Part shown: positions 32,119 through 44,450 of the stretch, piece by piece
Numbering within the stretch: position 1 is the first letter of the stretch
How the letters are laid out: each line of letters begins with the position of its first letter
Assembly (NCBI GenBank): GCA_016271365.2
Contig: CM057456.1
Span: forward strand, 613,185,501 to 613,249,500
Direction of reading: 5' to 3'
DNA length: 64,000 nucleotides
From: Neoceratodus forsteri
Taxonomy: Eukaryota; Chordata; Ceratodontiformes; Ceratodontidae
Program-made: the position numbers and the translations under genes
Notes under the pieces: generated by a model
The model's input: only the letters and a program-made list of their open reading frames with translations
Told to the model about the DNA's origin: nothing
Database searches by the model: none

Positions 32119-33689
32119 TGATATGCTTGCAAATATGAAAGAGAGGCATGGGGAAAGCCTTTTCTGCACTAGGAAATAAACAGGGTCACAAGAACATTGC
32201 TTTGATTTCATGGCTTGCATCTATCCAGCTTCACCAAAACCCTGAAGTTGCTTTGTAGAAGCAATGTTTTCACAGATGGGAAGATTATAAAGGTTATTTT
32301 TTTCCTAATGGTCCTATACTTGCTTGCAGATTTCAAGGAGAATTTTCCTACATGCAAGGTTTAGGACCTGCTTTTGTTTACATGACTATGAAGGAACGTG
32401 CAAAGAATATTTTGTGGAATGTGGATTCTTAGCTATGTTAATAACATTAGGTCAGTTTACTGTTTCTCTTGTGCTTGATGAACCCATGGCGAATAATTAA
32501 CAAGGATACTGTTAGCAAAGCTGGAATTTGTGGTCCATTCTACTGTATGAATGTATTTATTAGGAACTAAGGCTGAGTTACTAACCGTTTGCTCTTGTAG
32601 CTACAGAATCAGGTATAAAACTTTTTCAGTTCTGGCAGAGAGGACTTAGAGAGAATTATGTCTATAGAAGCACTTGTTAATGTCTGCACAGACTGTTCAT
32701 CCAGCATGACAGTCCATACCAAGTGATACAGATGTTTGGGCCATGCAGAACAATCTGGGGGGTAGATGTAATTTGTACACTCATATAATCTGCTAGTTGA
32801 AACTTTTGCACATTTGAATAGGATGATAATTGCATCACAGTTGTTGAAAACAAATCATAAACTGCACTTTTTTCCCCACTGTTTTGCTTTGTGCAATGTT
32901 CCAGTTCATTATAAAATGGCAGGGTAAAATCCAGTCATCTGATTGGCTCTTATTTATGTGTAAAATATGGTTTACACATGGTTATAAAAAGAACTGCTCA
33001 GCAGTGAAGAGTCCGGAACCCAGATCAATGGGCATTTGGAAGACAGGCATTTCAATTGGTCCATATAGCCAGAACTGATCTTCCACCACAAACATAGCTG
33101 CTACCTTTACACTGTAACAAAACTTCCAACTGGGCCTTAAAAATAAAACTACCTTAAATAAAAAATAAAACAAATTGATTAAATGTTGTTTCCCTGATTA
33201 TCACACTCTCATTATATACATACATTAGAAACAATAAGTATTGTTTATAGTTTTCACTACAACTGTTTCTTTGCTGACAGTGAAACATCCACCTTCTATC
33301 TTTACCTGCTTATTAGGGAACTCTCTTCCTCTTGCCCTGACAGTGAGATAACTGAGTCTCTAGCTGTAACAAAGACCTTTGTTGTCTGTGTGTACAGTGC
33401 GTTAGGAAGGAAACATTCTGCCAGTGGAACTGAGCAGAATTTTGAATCCATGCATTCCATGGTAAACATTCCATGATAAACATTCCATATCTTGAATGTG
33501 GAGAAAAACAGAGAAAAAAAGCAGGAAGAAGAAAGTAGGCAATAATACAATTACATCATCAATGACATCACTTGCAGTGGGCGGAAGGACTATTTTATCA
33601 CAAATGCACACAAGTAAATCTATTGTTTCTGCATACAAACATGCTTTTCCCAACAGTAAAAAAGTAAAAAAGGAGCCAATTTTATAAGT
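32119..33689. other. No recognisable gene
   Basis: AT-rich sequence with no supported coding region or repeat boundary. Confidence 0.5.
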
Positions 33690-33834
33690 GCAATAGGGCA
33701 CTCAGGGATGTGTGTAAAACATATTTTACAGCACGTCCGGTGGCTGAAGTCACTCGGCCTTCAGCCTCGTGCCTTACTGCCCCCCGTCTGTGCTGTAAAA
33801 TATGTTTTACACACACTCCTGCATGCCATATTGC
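33690..33834. mobile_element. Hairpin (fold-back) element with 45-bp arms
   Basis: Arms 33690-33734 and 33790-33834 are near-perfect inverse copies. The core GTGTGTAAAACATATTTTAC pairs without mismatch and the outer part (GCAATAGGGC-type) has a few mismatches. The 55-bp loop holds a second hairpin, GGCTGAAG (33742) with CTTCAGCC (33759). It has no coding capacity. It is either a short MITE or a self-complementary regulatory relic. Confidence 0.75.
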
Positions 33835-34174
33835 TTACTTAACATACACTTTATTCCAATAGCATTTTGGGATGAATTTAAGCAATCTTATGCATTACAA
33901 AGAACATCTGTGAGGTGGCGATGTCTCAACAACACAACTCAATTATTGCTACTTTATTCCTGTTATATTTGCAAGCTGTTCTAGTTCAAATGGTGTTATG
34001 AACTAATAGATGGTTCAAAGTTAGTTCTAAATTTGGCTAGACTGCAGGGAGGGGAGGAGAGGTTGCTTGAGATGTTAACTGTTGGTGTGGAACAATGATA
34101 AGCAAAGCTATGGGTCTGAACTGGGCTGGGGTTTTACCCCCACCCACCCAGGCAACACAAGAGCTATGTCTACA

Positions 34175-34531
34175 TAATATTCAGACTATCACAGTGTGCT
34201 CCTGGAATGTCCAGGGGTTTTCCACACCCATTAAGCACAAAAAAGTGCTTAACACTCTTAAGAAGAATTAAGAAGACATGGTCATGGTCCAAGGGATGAC
34301 AGATGCAAAGCACAGAAAATTAATGCAGGTATGGGTGGGACACTGCTTCGAAGCGTCTCTTAATGGCTACAGAAGAGCGGTAGCCATCTTGATGCAGAGG
34401 GACCTGCACTTTGTGGAGCAGAGGGTATTTAGGGATCCCAGAGGGGTACTATACATCTTTATGCAGGGTCAGATATAAGGTAATATTTTCACCTTTGGCA
34501 ATATTTACACCCCTGCACAACACAACACAGT
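34175..34531 (+). pseudogene. Tx1-a endonuclease, N-terminal part
   Basis: ITVCSWNVQGFSTPIKHKKV (34187-34246) is the first strand of the L1/Tx1 endonuclease, with WN-Q in place. After a stop at 34269 come EDMVMVQGMTD (the catalytic E has become G), GYRRAVAILMQRDLHF and RDPRGVLYIFMQGQ, then FTFGNIYTP-like sequence. X1 enters at 34532-34539. Confidence 0.75.
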
Positions 34532-34538
34532 TTTTATG
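34532..34538. repeat. Target-site duplication of X1, left (TTTTATG)
   Basis: Exact 7-bp match to 36716-36722, where the Tx1 reading resumes with DEMLALFQQ. Confidence 0.7.
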
Positions 34539-36715
34539 TTTGCTTGCTCGCACAGCACACAAGAAAAATATTGAGATAGTACAGCATTGCAGAGGTGTGG
34601 CAGTGTTGTGGCCAATGCAGCGAATGCTTTAATGGGCATATCCCTCGGCCACCAATTAATGCTGAAGCTGCCGATGACAACAGTTTCAGAGTGAATGCTG
34701 CACTCGAAAGAAATCTGCTGCTGCGATCAGGGACAGTTTCGTCATTGCAGTGGCAGTCCCCCCTCCCTCCCAACCAGACACACAGCAGGACAAAAAATGT
34801 AAATGTTAGCTCCCTCCCACTGCTGCTGCCCACCCTGCACCCTCCGTTCTCCGTCCCCTGCCGACATCGGGGTGCTCAATCCCTGTGTCAGCATGCATCC
34901 CCCCCTCATTATAGTGGCACATTGGGAACCAACCCTGGTGAGCCAAAAAATACTTCTTTGATGTTTCCAACACTGGGATGCCCACTCCCGGAGTCAGATG
35001 CACCACCCCCCATGCCCCTATGTTCTCAGCCGACCTCGGGGTGCCCAATCCCTGGGCAGGCATTGATCTCCCCCTCCTCCCATACTCTGGCACACTGGGA
35101 GCCCACCCCTGTGTGCCGAAATCTGATTTGTTAATATTTCACCTGTAAAAAGAAAAGAGTCCCACAATGTCTTTTTTTTAAAACCTGAAAAAAAAAAAAA
35201 AGCGGCCCCTCGTCATTCCGCCATCCCCTCCCCAACCCACACCTCCCTCTCTGCGCTACCTCCCGCACCCTTCCTCACCTATACTTACCTCCAGAGGTTG
35301 GGAGCAGCGATCTTCAGTGAACCCGGAACACATCTGCACTCTTCAAAGACCAACCGAGAACTGAAGAAATGACAGTAAGCCCTATAATGGCAGTCAATGG
35401 GGGGGGGTTCAACTTAGGTTGATATATCAGCCAATTTTTGGAGTTTTAGTCCAACATTTTCAACATGGGGTTCTTGAGACCCCACCTCATGAACTCTGGC
35501 ACTGACATTTCATTTCTCAGTCTCGAAAGGTGATTTCACGGTTGCTGCGTGGAATCACCTTTCAGGACCAATTAACAGAATGACAGCACCACTGTTCATG
35601 AGGTGGGGTCCCAAAAAGCCCTTGTTGCAAATTTGGTGAAAAAACTCCAAAAACGACTGTGTTATGAGCTTTCATTGCACAGTTTCTACGCACGCTCGTA
35701 ACTTCATCAATTTGTAATATTTTCACTCCAAATTTCCAAAATTGCCATTTTTCCCCCCATGAACAGTACAGCTGTCATTTTTTTGCATCCTTCCCAAAAT
35801 GTGTTTTTGCACCTGTGGCGCAGAATGGCGCGGTCATTGTGCAAAATCAAATGTCAGCACAGATTAATGAAATTACAGTGCCACTGTTCATGAGGGGAGG
35901 TCCCAAAAAGGCCATGTTGAAAATTTGGTGAAAACATTCCAAAAAATGACTGTGTTATGAGCGTGCATTGCACAGTCTCTATGCACACTCGTACCTTCGC
36001 CACTTTTTCATATTTTCACTCCAGATTTTCACCATTGCCATTTCTTCACCCCTCCTCATGAACAGTGCAGCTGTCATTTTTCACATCCTGCCCAAAATGT
36101 GTTTTTGCAACTGTGGAACCGAATTGCACAATCGCTGTGCGAAATCACCTTTTGGGATAGGCAACAAAATGATACTGCCACAGTTTATGGTGGGAATCTA
36201 AAGCCCATGTTGAAAATTTGGAGCACAAGCACCAACAAATGCCAGGGGCATTAGGGTTTTCAACCGTAATGCCCACCCTGTACGGACTGACAGGCGTCGG
36301 GGTGTGACTTGGGGTCGTCAGCTGTAATGCTCACACTATTCCAACCCCACCCCACCCCCAAGCCACTGACAGGCATAGAGGTGTGCCTTGGGGTCTCTGG
36401 CCCTAACGTTCACCCAACTCTCCTGTACTACACCCATCTCATCTTATTTCCTTATGGAATGGGGTGAGTGTAAGGGCTGAAGACCTCAAGGCACGCTCTG
36501 ACACCTGTCGATGTCTGCAGGGTGTGGTGAGGTGGAATGGCGTGAGTGTTATGACCGACGACCCAAAGGCACACCCCCAATGCCTGTCAGTCTCTGCAGG
36601 GTGGGGGTTGGCATTACTTCAATACTTCACTGCCATTCCTATTATGCATCTCTCTAACCACTGCACTACCAATGTGAATACCAGCAAGCAAACTTTCGGC
36701 ATTGAAAAATGCTTG
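34539..36715 (+). mobile_element. X1: unclassified 2.18 kb repeat inside Tx1-a
   Basis: The insert starts TTTGCTTGCTCGCAC and ends near GCATTGAAAAATGCTTG. It matches X2 (42290-46471) along its length in reverse orientation: the terminal parts, an AGGTGTGGCA block (34593), a Pro-coding-like GC-rich zone (34750-35110), an ACTTACCTCCAGAGG block (35284) and diverged copies of the roughly 297-bp repeat (35400-36260). I see no terminal inverted repeat, no poly-A and no open frame with a known motif. The perfect 7-bp TSD shows it moved as a unit. Its superfamily is unknown. Confidence 0.6.
35400..36260. repeat. Roughly 290-bp tandem repeat in X1
   Basis: About two and a half units. Markers such as TGTTCATGAGG-GGGTCCCAAAAA (35597, 35887) and CACAGT-TCTA-GCAC-CTCGTA (35680, 35971) recur about 290 bp apart. 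They are the inverse of the units at 42770-44180. Confidence 0.75.
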
Positions 36716-36722
36716 TTTTATG

Positions 36723-39650
36723 ATGAGATGCTGGCTCTCTTCCAGCAGGAGCATTTCCCCAACTTGATCCTTGTAGGGGATTTTAATTATGCTTTGACTG
36801 GTGCGATGGACAGGTCAGGTGGGACAGACAGGAAGCCGGAGTCCAGCCCTGGGGTGCGGGTCTGATGGAGTTAGACCTCATAGATGTCTGGAGGGAGGCT
36901 AATCCTGATTCTAGGGAGTATACATTTTTTCAACCCCCCATGGCATGTGGTCAAGGATTGATTATATTTTTGCCCTTAGAACTTTGTACTTCAGGGTCAC
37001 CCATACTGAAATTATGCTCATCGTAGTCTCAGACCATGCCAGGGTGCTAGTGGCTTTATGAACTCAGAGAGGAGAAAGAGAATGGGGGAATTAGAGGTTT
37101 CTGGCCTATATGTTATCCTCTAAGCAATTTGTGGAATTCCTGCAAGAACAGTGGGGGCATTACATGAAGGAGAATCAGGAAACAGCCCCCTTTTATTGGG
37201 AGGCCAGGAAGGCATACATGTGGGTGATGGTTATATCTTACATGGCAAAGCAGGCCAGACAAAAATGGGAAAAGCTGCAAAAGCTGGAGGATGCTGTTAA
37301 GGTCCTGGAGAAAAAAGCCTACGGGGACCCATTTATTGAGGTCATGTGCCAGCTTAGAGTGGCTCGAAAACAACTAAATTTAGCTATCACTGATGGGGGT
37401 AGCAAAGCCCTCTTCTATACAAAGCAAAGGATCTATGAATGTGGTAGCAGATCCTGCCCCCTGCTGGCAGCATTGACTCAGAGTATGGCCATTGCTAACA
37501 CTGTCACTGCTCTAAGAGACGAGAGATGGCAGGTTTATAATAAAAGTCCGGACAGTAGGGTGCAGTTCATGGCATATTACATGGTGCTATATACAAGGAA
37601 GCATGTGCAGCGTGCACACGAAGCCAAGGATTTTTTGGCAAATTTAGCTCTGTCGCAATTAGGGGAAGAACAAAGAGACTAATTGGGGTGCCATTAATGG
37701 TTGCGGAGCTTGCTGCAGCAGTAGCCACACTTAAAAAGGGAATGTGGTAGGCCCAGACGGACTGAGTGCCAAATACTATAAGGTACTGGGTTTTCTGGTG
37801 TTGCAGGGCCTGCAAACCACAGAGGAAGAGGCGCAGGAGCAGGGTTTATTCTCTGACTTATGCCATCAGGCAACTATAGTGGTAATCTCCAAGCCGGGAA
37901 TGGACCCTAAAACCTACACAACCTATAGGCCAATACCACTTCTCAACTGAGATGCTAAAATAATTGGCAAAGGCCCTGGCACAGAGGTTTGAAGTGCTAC
38001 TTCCGAATCTCATGAAACCAGACAAGACCTCATTTGTAAGAGAGAGGTATTCTTATGATAACATTCAGCCCCTGCTGAATACGGTGCACTGGGGCTCTCA
38101 GCATCCAGGAGAGGCACTTGTGCTTTCCCTGGACACCGAGAAACCCTTCAATAGGATAGAGTGGCCCTGTCTGTACAAGGTACTGGATACATTTGGCCTC
38201 GGGGAGAGATTTCAAGAATACGTCAAGTTATTCTACACTGCACTTAAAGCTCGGGTCTTGGTTAATGGAGGGCTCTCTGATGAATTTGAGCTTGAGTGGG
38301 GTATGATGTAGGGATGCCCCTTGTCCTCCCCTTTACTCTGGTAATAGAGCCACTTGCGGAACATATTAGCAGAATCCTCACATTGTTGAAATCAGGGGCA
38401 GATGGGGAGTGGAGCACAAAATATCATTATATGTGGACAATATCCTCCTGTTCAGGACTAATCTGGCACGCTCCCTGCCTGGAATTGTTGCGGCCCTGGA
38501 CAGTTTCTCCAAGTTTTCAGGATATAAAATCAACTTGGGCATGTCCAAGCTGATGCAGGTGGGGGTGACCACAAATAGCACTGTGGGGAATCACCCTTTG
38601 AAAGAGTAACCACCTTTCTCACATATCCAGGCATTATGGTGGGCTCTCAATTAAATAATTTATATTGGCTAAATTATGCAAGATTGCTTAAGACATTAGA
38701 GGGAGACATGATGCAGTGGAGATCTATGCCTATCTCCTGGCTCGGCCATCTCAATTTATTGAAAATGAATGTTCTCTCGCAGATACTTTATCCCTTTCAG
38801 ATGCTACCCATGGGACTTACTAAATGGGATCTGCAGCATCTTGAAGCTAAGTGCACCACATTGTTGTGGCAAGGGAAGAGGCCTAGAGCAGCCCTGCTGT
38901 GCTTGAAGGGGACGGTATCTAAGGGAGGTCTGCAGTTCACCTAGTAACCTAGCTCTGCTTGATCAGAGAATGGCTGCTAGGGGAAGGGGGGGACTAGCTG
39001 GGTGACCCCGGAGTTAGCACAGGAAAACTCCTCTCCACTTATTTATTTAGACAGGGCAAGAAAAGGTAAATATATGGCTAGGTGGGACCCAAACCCCCTA
39101 GTAATTCACATGCTGTAGGCAACAGATACCAGCCAGGATGGTAGAAGGAGGAGAGAGCAGGATAAGACCATCCTTGCACCAGTCAATGGCAATCAATATT
39201 TTCTTCCAAGATTGGCTGAGATGGAATTTATGCAATGGAGACAGGATGGGGTAAGATGTTTTGGGGATTTGATGGGCTCTGGTGGGCTATACAGCCAAGA
39301 TGAACTGAGGTATATCTATGCCTTCCAGGAGCAGCATAACGTCTGGTATTTGCAGGTAAGGGCCTACCTTAGGACTACAGAGAGACTGAACCCTGAACTT
39401 TCAAATCTGTATTGGTTGGAAAAGGAGAACATGGACACCTGGACAGTCCCAAAGGGCTCTATGGCAAGGTTATACTCACACCTGAAAGAAGCTATGCCAA
39501 GTCAGTCATTGAAAGTTCGCAGACATTGGGAGCAGCATCTGGAGGTGGGGATTTCTGATGTAAACTGGTCAACTATTTGTGAATCTCACATGGGACTGCT
39601 TTGGTGCAACAAGTACAGGGAAGCCTAGGTTAAGTTTATTCATCAGTTAC
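36723..39650 (+). pseudogene. Tx1-a ORF2, rest of endonuclease and RT
   Basis: The endonuclease ends with LILVGDFNYALTGAMDRSGG (about 36760), LMELDLIDVWREANPDSREY and a SDHARVLVAL block. A long basic linker follows (37110-37682). RT pieces: VGPDGLSAKYYKVLG (37747), PKTYTTYRPIPLLN (37908), LVLSLDTEKPFNRIEWPCLY (38117) and LYVDNILLF (about 38425). The RT box is YVDN, so one catalytic Asp is lost. The C-terminal part runs to LLWCNKYREA (39600). At least six frameshifts or stops are needed to connect the parts. Confidence 0.8.
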
Positions 39651-39841
39651 ACAGAAGTTGTTGGCAGAGAAAGACCTCTTGGCCCACCTAGTCTGCCCTA
39701 TTTTCCCTACCTACTATGCCACCACAGACCCTACTTGATCTTTGCCCCCATCTTATTTCTAAGGTCCCCTTGTGTCTATTCCATGCATGCTTGAATCCTG
39801 TTACCATTTTGGTACCCACCACCTCCACTGGGAGGCTGTTC
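39651..39841 (-). mobile_element. CR1-d: short CR1 3' fragment
   Basis: About 190 bp matching the CR1 3' end on the minus strand, including GGCCCACCTAGTCTGCCCTA and TCCATGCATGCTTGAATCC, seen also in CR1-b (16050-16230) and CR1-c. It lies between the broken end of Tx1-a and the broken end of DIRS-B. Confidence 0.75.
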
Positions 39842-41734
39842 AAGGCTCAGTGATTGTAGGTGGGCCAAATAGTACAGGACAGGCAACCCAGACTGAGACA
39901 GGGGTGATCTTTTTCTGTTTGCTCCATAAGGAGAACCTTTTCCATTTGGAAGCATAGGTTTTCCTGGCTGAGGGTTTTCTAGGAACCCTGAGTACATTTA
40001 AGACTTCATCAGAGAGTTGTAGAGCCAACAACTCTAGGTCTTCAAGAGCCAAACCTTGAGGCAGAGAGATCTGAGGTCAGGGTACAGGATTCTGCCCTGT
40101 GATGTGGTCAGGAGATTATGCCTCTGAGGATAATGAACTGGCTGTGACACTGAGAGGGCTAGCAGGAGGGAGTACCATGGCTGCCTCGCCAAATCTGGTG
40201 CCAGCAGAATCATAGTTGCTGGGTGGGTCCTGAGCTTTATGAGGACTCTGAGCAACAGAGGGAAGGGAGAGAAGGCATAGAGAAACTGCCCTAACCAATC
40301 CAGTGCCATGGCATCCACTGGTACTGTCCCTTGAGCTGGAGGACTGCAACAGAACTGGGGCACCTGATGGTTGTCTGTGGAGATGAAGAGATCTAGCTCT
40401 CGTGTGCTCCACCTTCTGAATACTGAAGTCAGAACGTGTCTGTTTAGGCACCACTTGTGGTGGTTCTGGCTGACTCTGCTGAGGGAATTTGCCAAGACGT
40501 TCTCCTTCCCTGGCAGGTGGACTACAGACAGAGATACCTGCAGGGAGTAGGTAAGGTTTCATACCTTCTTGGCCTCTGTGCTCAACAAGGTCGACCTGGT
40601 GCCTCCTTGTTTGTTGATGTAGTACATGGTAGTGGTGTTTGTCCTGACTTGCAGTACCCTGCCCTTGATCTGGGGGGAGAAGGACTGCAGAGCCAGGAGA
40701 ACTGCCATGAGCTCTAGCAGGTTGATGTGCAAGACTGACTCCTGAGGGGACCAGGTACCTCTCATTGCCAAATTGTCCAGCTGTGCCCCACAACCCAGGA
40801 GGGAGGCATCTGTGATGAGGATGACAGAGGGAACTTGCTGTCAAAAGGGCATTCCTTCCCTGAGGTTGTCTCTATCTTGCCACCAATCCAGAGCCTGAAG
40901 AAGATACTTTCTGACAGGCACTAGTTTGGACAGAGGGTCCCTCCTCTGAGACCAAAGGGACCTTAGATGGAACTGGATGTCCCTGATTTGAAATCTGGCC
41001 CCCTGGCACCACAGCTGTAGCAGCTGCCATGTGGCCCATGAGCTGCAGGAAGTGCCTTGCTGGCCTGGGTTTGTTGAGCTCAAAGGAGCCTGCTAGAGCC
41101 ACTATACTATGTACCCTATACTGTGGGAGGAAAGTCTTCCCTTGCAGAGTGTTTAACTCTGCTCCTATCAACTCTAGGGCCTGGGTGGGTTCTACTTGGT
41201 ACTTCTGGGCATCAATAAGAAATCCCAGAAACTCCAAGGTGCCCTGAGTGAGGGCGAGTGGATCCCTGATGTGCTGGGTGGACTGTCCCATGACTAGCCA
41301 GTCATCCAGCTAAGGGAACACTGTGACTCCCAGCCTTTCTTAGGTGTGCCATGACCACAGCTAGACACTTTGTGAATGCCCTGGGGGCAGAAGTGAGGCT
41401 GAAGGGTAGTGCTGAAAACTGGTAGCGACCTGAGGGCAGCCTGAACCTCAGGTACTTCCTGTGGCTGGGTCTGATGGGAATATGAAAATAGGTATCCTTG
41501 AGATCCAGAGATGCCAGCCAATCCTCTTGCTGCAGGGTGGGAATGATCATGACCAAAGTGACCATTTTGAACTTTGGCTTTGTCAAATGTATGTTCAGAA
41601 GTCTGACATCTAAAATAGGTCACCATTTCCCATTTTTCTTTTGGGTAAGAAAGTATCTGGAGTAGAAGCCTTTCCCCCTCTGAGACGGGGGGACAGGTTC
41701 TATTGCCATGATGTGCAGTAGGATAATGACTTAT
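39842..41734 (-). pseudogene. DIRS-B RT, RNase H and recombinase N-terminus
   Basis: RT: KPKFKMVTLVMIIPTLQQED (41583), LKDTYFHIPIRPSHRKYLRF and LTSAPRAFTKCLAV. The second box near 41290 keeps LDDW, but a stop replaces the codon just before it. The frame 41291-40872 continues GFLIDAQKY and LELIGAELNT. RNase H: HINLLELMAVLLAL (about 40720) and a NSLSRVSQ block (40490) in shifted frames. The polyprotein end is in 40495-40034. The recombinase starts in the frame 40052-39840 with RKPSARKTYASKWKRFSLWS and is then cut. Catalytic residues of the recombinase lie in the lost part. Confidence 0.8.
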
Positions 41735-41822
41735 TTATTCATTTTAGTCTTTGGTAACCGGGTAAGGCCCACTAGGCACAAGTGCCTGTTTTCAGGGGCA
41801 ACATTGGGAGCAGCTGGTTGCA
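41735..41822 (-). mobile_element. SINE in DIRS-B, 3' part
   Basis: On the minus strand the fragment carries CCCCTGAAAACAGGCACTTG, AGTGGGCCTTACCCGG and an AATAAATAAG tail. It is the 3' half of the CORE-like SINE whose 5' half is at 52727-52889. Confidence 0.75.
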
Positions 41823-42289
41823 GAGACAGGACTGTGCTGCAGCAGCTACTGTGTGTTTCATTTGTGTTTTAATGGGTGTATGAGCCCTTATTTTTAACTG
41901 CGTACGTTATAGCTGGGTTATTGTCCAGGCGTACTGGCTTGGTGTCGAGACCTCCGTTCCCATTGCCAGAGGAGCGGAGGACTGTGACTGAAAGTGCACT
42001 GTCGCAGCTACAGCTGCTGACTGGTACAGCCCTTTAAAGCTGGCCACTGGTGGGCTATACTGTCTTTTTAAAGGCAGTATATTTGGCCAAAGCATGAGCC
42101 GGCAGGTCATTGTGTGGGGTTGCTATACAACACCCCTTTCATCTGGGACTATCTGCTTCTGCCTCCCTCGTTACAAAGATGAAGCTGTAGTGAGTGCTGG
42201 CAAGCGTGGAGTGGAGGCGACATAGGCAGAGGTCAGTGGTGTCTAATGGTGTCAAATGGTGAAAACGGGGGAAAGGGCATGATCCCATA
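41823..42289 (+). other. Probable LINE-Z 5' UTR
   Basis: No coding sequence. A GC-rich patch (41940-42040) lies inside. The segment is placed here because it sits between the SINE break and X2, and X2 is followed at 46472 by the LINE-Z ORF1 leader. Confidence 0.35.
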
Positions 42290-42769
42290 CAAACAAGCAT
42301 TTGTCAATGCCGAATGTTTGCTTGCTGGCATTGGCATTGGTAGTGTAGGAGTTAGAGAGCTGCATAATAGGAATGGCAGTGAAGTATTGAACTGAAGCAA
42401 ACCCCACCACCACCCTGCAGAGGCTGACAGGCATTGGGGTGTGCCTTTGGGTCGTCAGGCATAACAGCCACGCCATTTCACCACACCCTGTCCTGCAGAC
42501 ACTGACAAGTGTCACGGTGTGCCTTGGGGTCTTTGGCCCTTATGCTCACCCCATTCCATCAGGAAATACGGTGAGATGGGTCCTGTATAGGAGAATGGGG
42601 TGAACTTTGGGGCTGAAGAGTCCAAGGCACACCTCAATGCCTCTCACTGGCTGCAGGGTGTGGAATGGTATGAGCATTACAGGCGAGAATCCCAAGTCAT
42701 ACCCCGATGCCTGTCAATCTCTACAGGGTGGGGCGTTATGGTTGGAAACCCCAACGCCTCAGGCATTCG

Positions 42770-44180
42770 TTGGCATTTTCACTCCAAATTTTCAGCATGG
42801 GTTTTTTGTGAACCCCACCTTATGAACAGTGGCAATATCAGTTTGTTAGCTGAAAGCTGATTTCACACAGCGACTACGCCATTTGGCACCACAGGTGCAA
42901 AAACAAATTTTGAACAGGATGTGAAAAATAACAGCTGTACTGTTCATGGGGAGGTGCAATAAATGGCAATGTTGAAAATCTGCAGTGAAAATATTAAAAA
43001 AACTGGTGAAGTCACAAGTGTGCATAGAAAATGCGCAACGCACACCCGTAATGCAATTATTTTTGGGATTTTTTACAGCAGATCGTCAACACAGGGATTT
43101 TGGAACCTCCACTCACGAACAGTGTCACTGTGATTTTCTTAATCTGTCCCGAACAGTGATTTCCCACAGCGACCACGCATTTCTGCGCTGGAAGTGCGAA
43201 AACACATTTCGGCCATGGTGTGAAAAATGATGGCTGTACTGTTCACAAAGAAGTGTGGAAAAATGCCAGTGGTGAAAATCTGGACTGAAAATATTAGAAA
43301 TCCATGAACTTATGAGGGTGCGTGGAAACTGCGCAATGGTCGCTTGTAACACAGTCATTTTATGGACTTTTTTCACCAAATTTTTAACATGGCCATTGTA
43401 ACACCTCTGCTCATGAATGGTGTCACTGTGAGTTTCTTAATCTGTCCCAAACATTGATTTCACACACTGACTGCGTCATTGTGCGCTACATGGGCGGAAA
43501 CATATTTTGGGTGAAATGTGAAAAATGACAGCTGTACTGCTCATAAGAAGGTGTAATAAAATGGCAATGTTGAAAACCTGGAGTGAAAATATTGAAAATT
43601 CGTGAACTTACGAGCGTGCGTAGGAACAGAGCAATGCATGCTCGTAAACAGTCATTTTTGAGAATGTTTTCACCAAATTTTTAACATAGCTATTTTAACA
43701 CCTCTGCTCATGAATGGTGTCACTGTTATTTTCTTAATCTATCTTGAAAATTGATTTCACACACTGACTGTGCCATTGTGCACTACAAGCGCGGAAACAC
43801 ATTTTGGGCAAGATGTGAGAAATGACAGCTGTACTGCTCATAAGGAGGTGTGGTAAAATGGCAATGTTGAAAATCTGGAGTGAACATATTGAAAATTTGC
43901 GAACTTGCTAGCGTACATAGGAACAGCACAACGCATGCTCGTAAAACAGTCATCTTTGGAATTTTTTCACCAAATTTTCAACATAGGATTTTTGGGAGCC
44001 TACCTCATGAACTGTGACACTGTTGTTTTGTAAATCGGTCCCAAAAGGTGGTTCCATGCAGTGACCGCCAAATCACCTTTTGGGCCAGATTAACAAAATG
44101 ACAGTGACAGAATTCATGAGGTGGGGTCCCAAAAACCCCATGTTGAAAATTTGGTGAAAAAATTCCCCAAAATGCCTGAG
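42770..44180. repeat. Roughly 297-bp tandem array in X2
   Basis: Four to five diverged units. Marker words such as TGCGTAG-AACTG-GCAATGC near 43020, 43318, 43617 and 43911 are spaced 294-300 bp apart. Each unit also has GACAGCTGTACTGTTCAT, GGCAATGTTGAAAAT-TGGAG and a TTTTTTCACCAAATTTT block. Both the sequence and the spacing recur in X1. Confidence 0.85.
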
Positions 44181-44450
44181 ATATGCATCAAAGCTGAAAA
44201 AACCCAGTTTATTCCATTATACAGCTTACCGGCATTTCTTCAGTTTGCGGTCGGCTTTGAAGAGTGCAGACATGTTCTCGGTCCACGAAGATCATCGCGC
44301 CAGACTCCAGAGGTAAGTATGGGGTGAGTGGAGAGTGTGGGAAGCAGGGTGCGCAGAGGGTGGGCACAGGTGGGGAGGGGGGTCAGGACAATCAGCGAGG
44401 AAGGTTTTTCTTGCAGGTTTTTTTTCCCTTAGGCGGCGGGACTGCATTGC

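Larger units (their letters stand above)
34175..39650 (+). mobile_element. Tx1-a: Tx1-type L1 LINE split by X1
   Basis: ORF2 of a Tx1-type non-LTR element, in two blocks (34175-34538 and 36723-39650) with X1 between. The start has the L1/Tx1 endonuclease strand. The end stops near KFIHQL (39650), where a CR1 fragment follows. No ORF1 is visible upstream, so it is 5'-truncated, and the 3' UTR is missing. Frames are broken many times. Confidence 0.78.

Noticed and set aside
34595..35134. A 179-codon Pro-rich open frame
   Set aside because: It sits in X1, spans a GC-rich roughly 185-bp direct repeat and is not conserved as a frame in X2.
34539..36715. X1 as a Helitron
   Set aside because: There is a 7-bp TSD and the ends lack 5'-TC and 3'-CTRR, so Helitron rules are not met. 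The right-end stem (GCAAGCA/TGCTTG) alone is not enough.
42770..44180. CRISPR-like array
   Set aside because: Units of about 297 bp are contiguous diverged copies with no unique spacers, and the window is eukaryotic.
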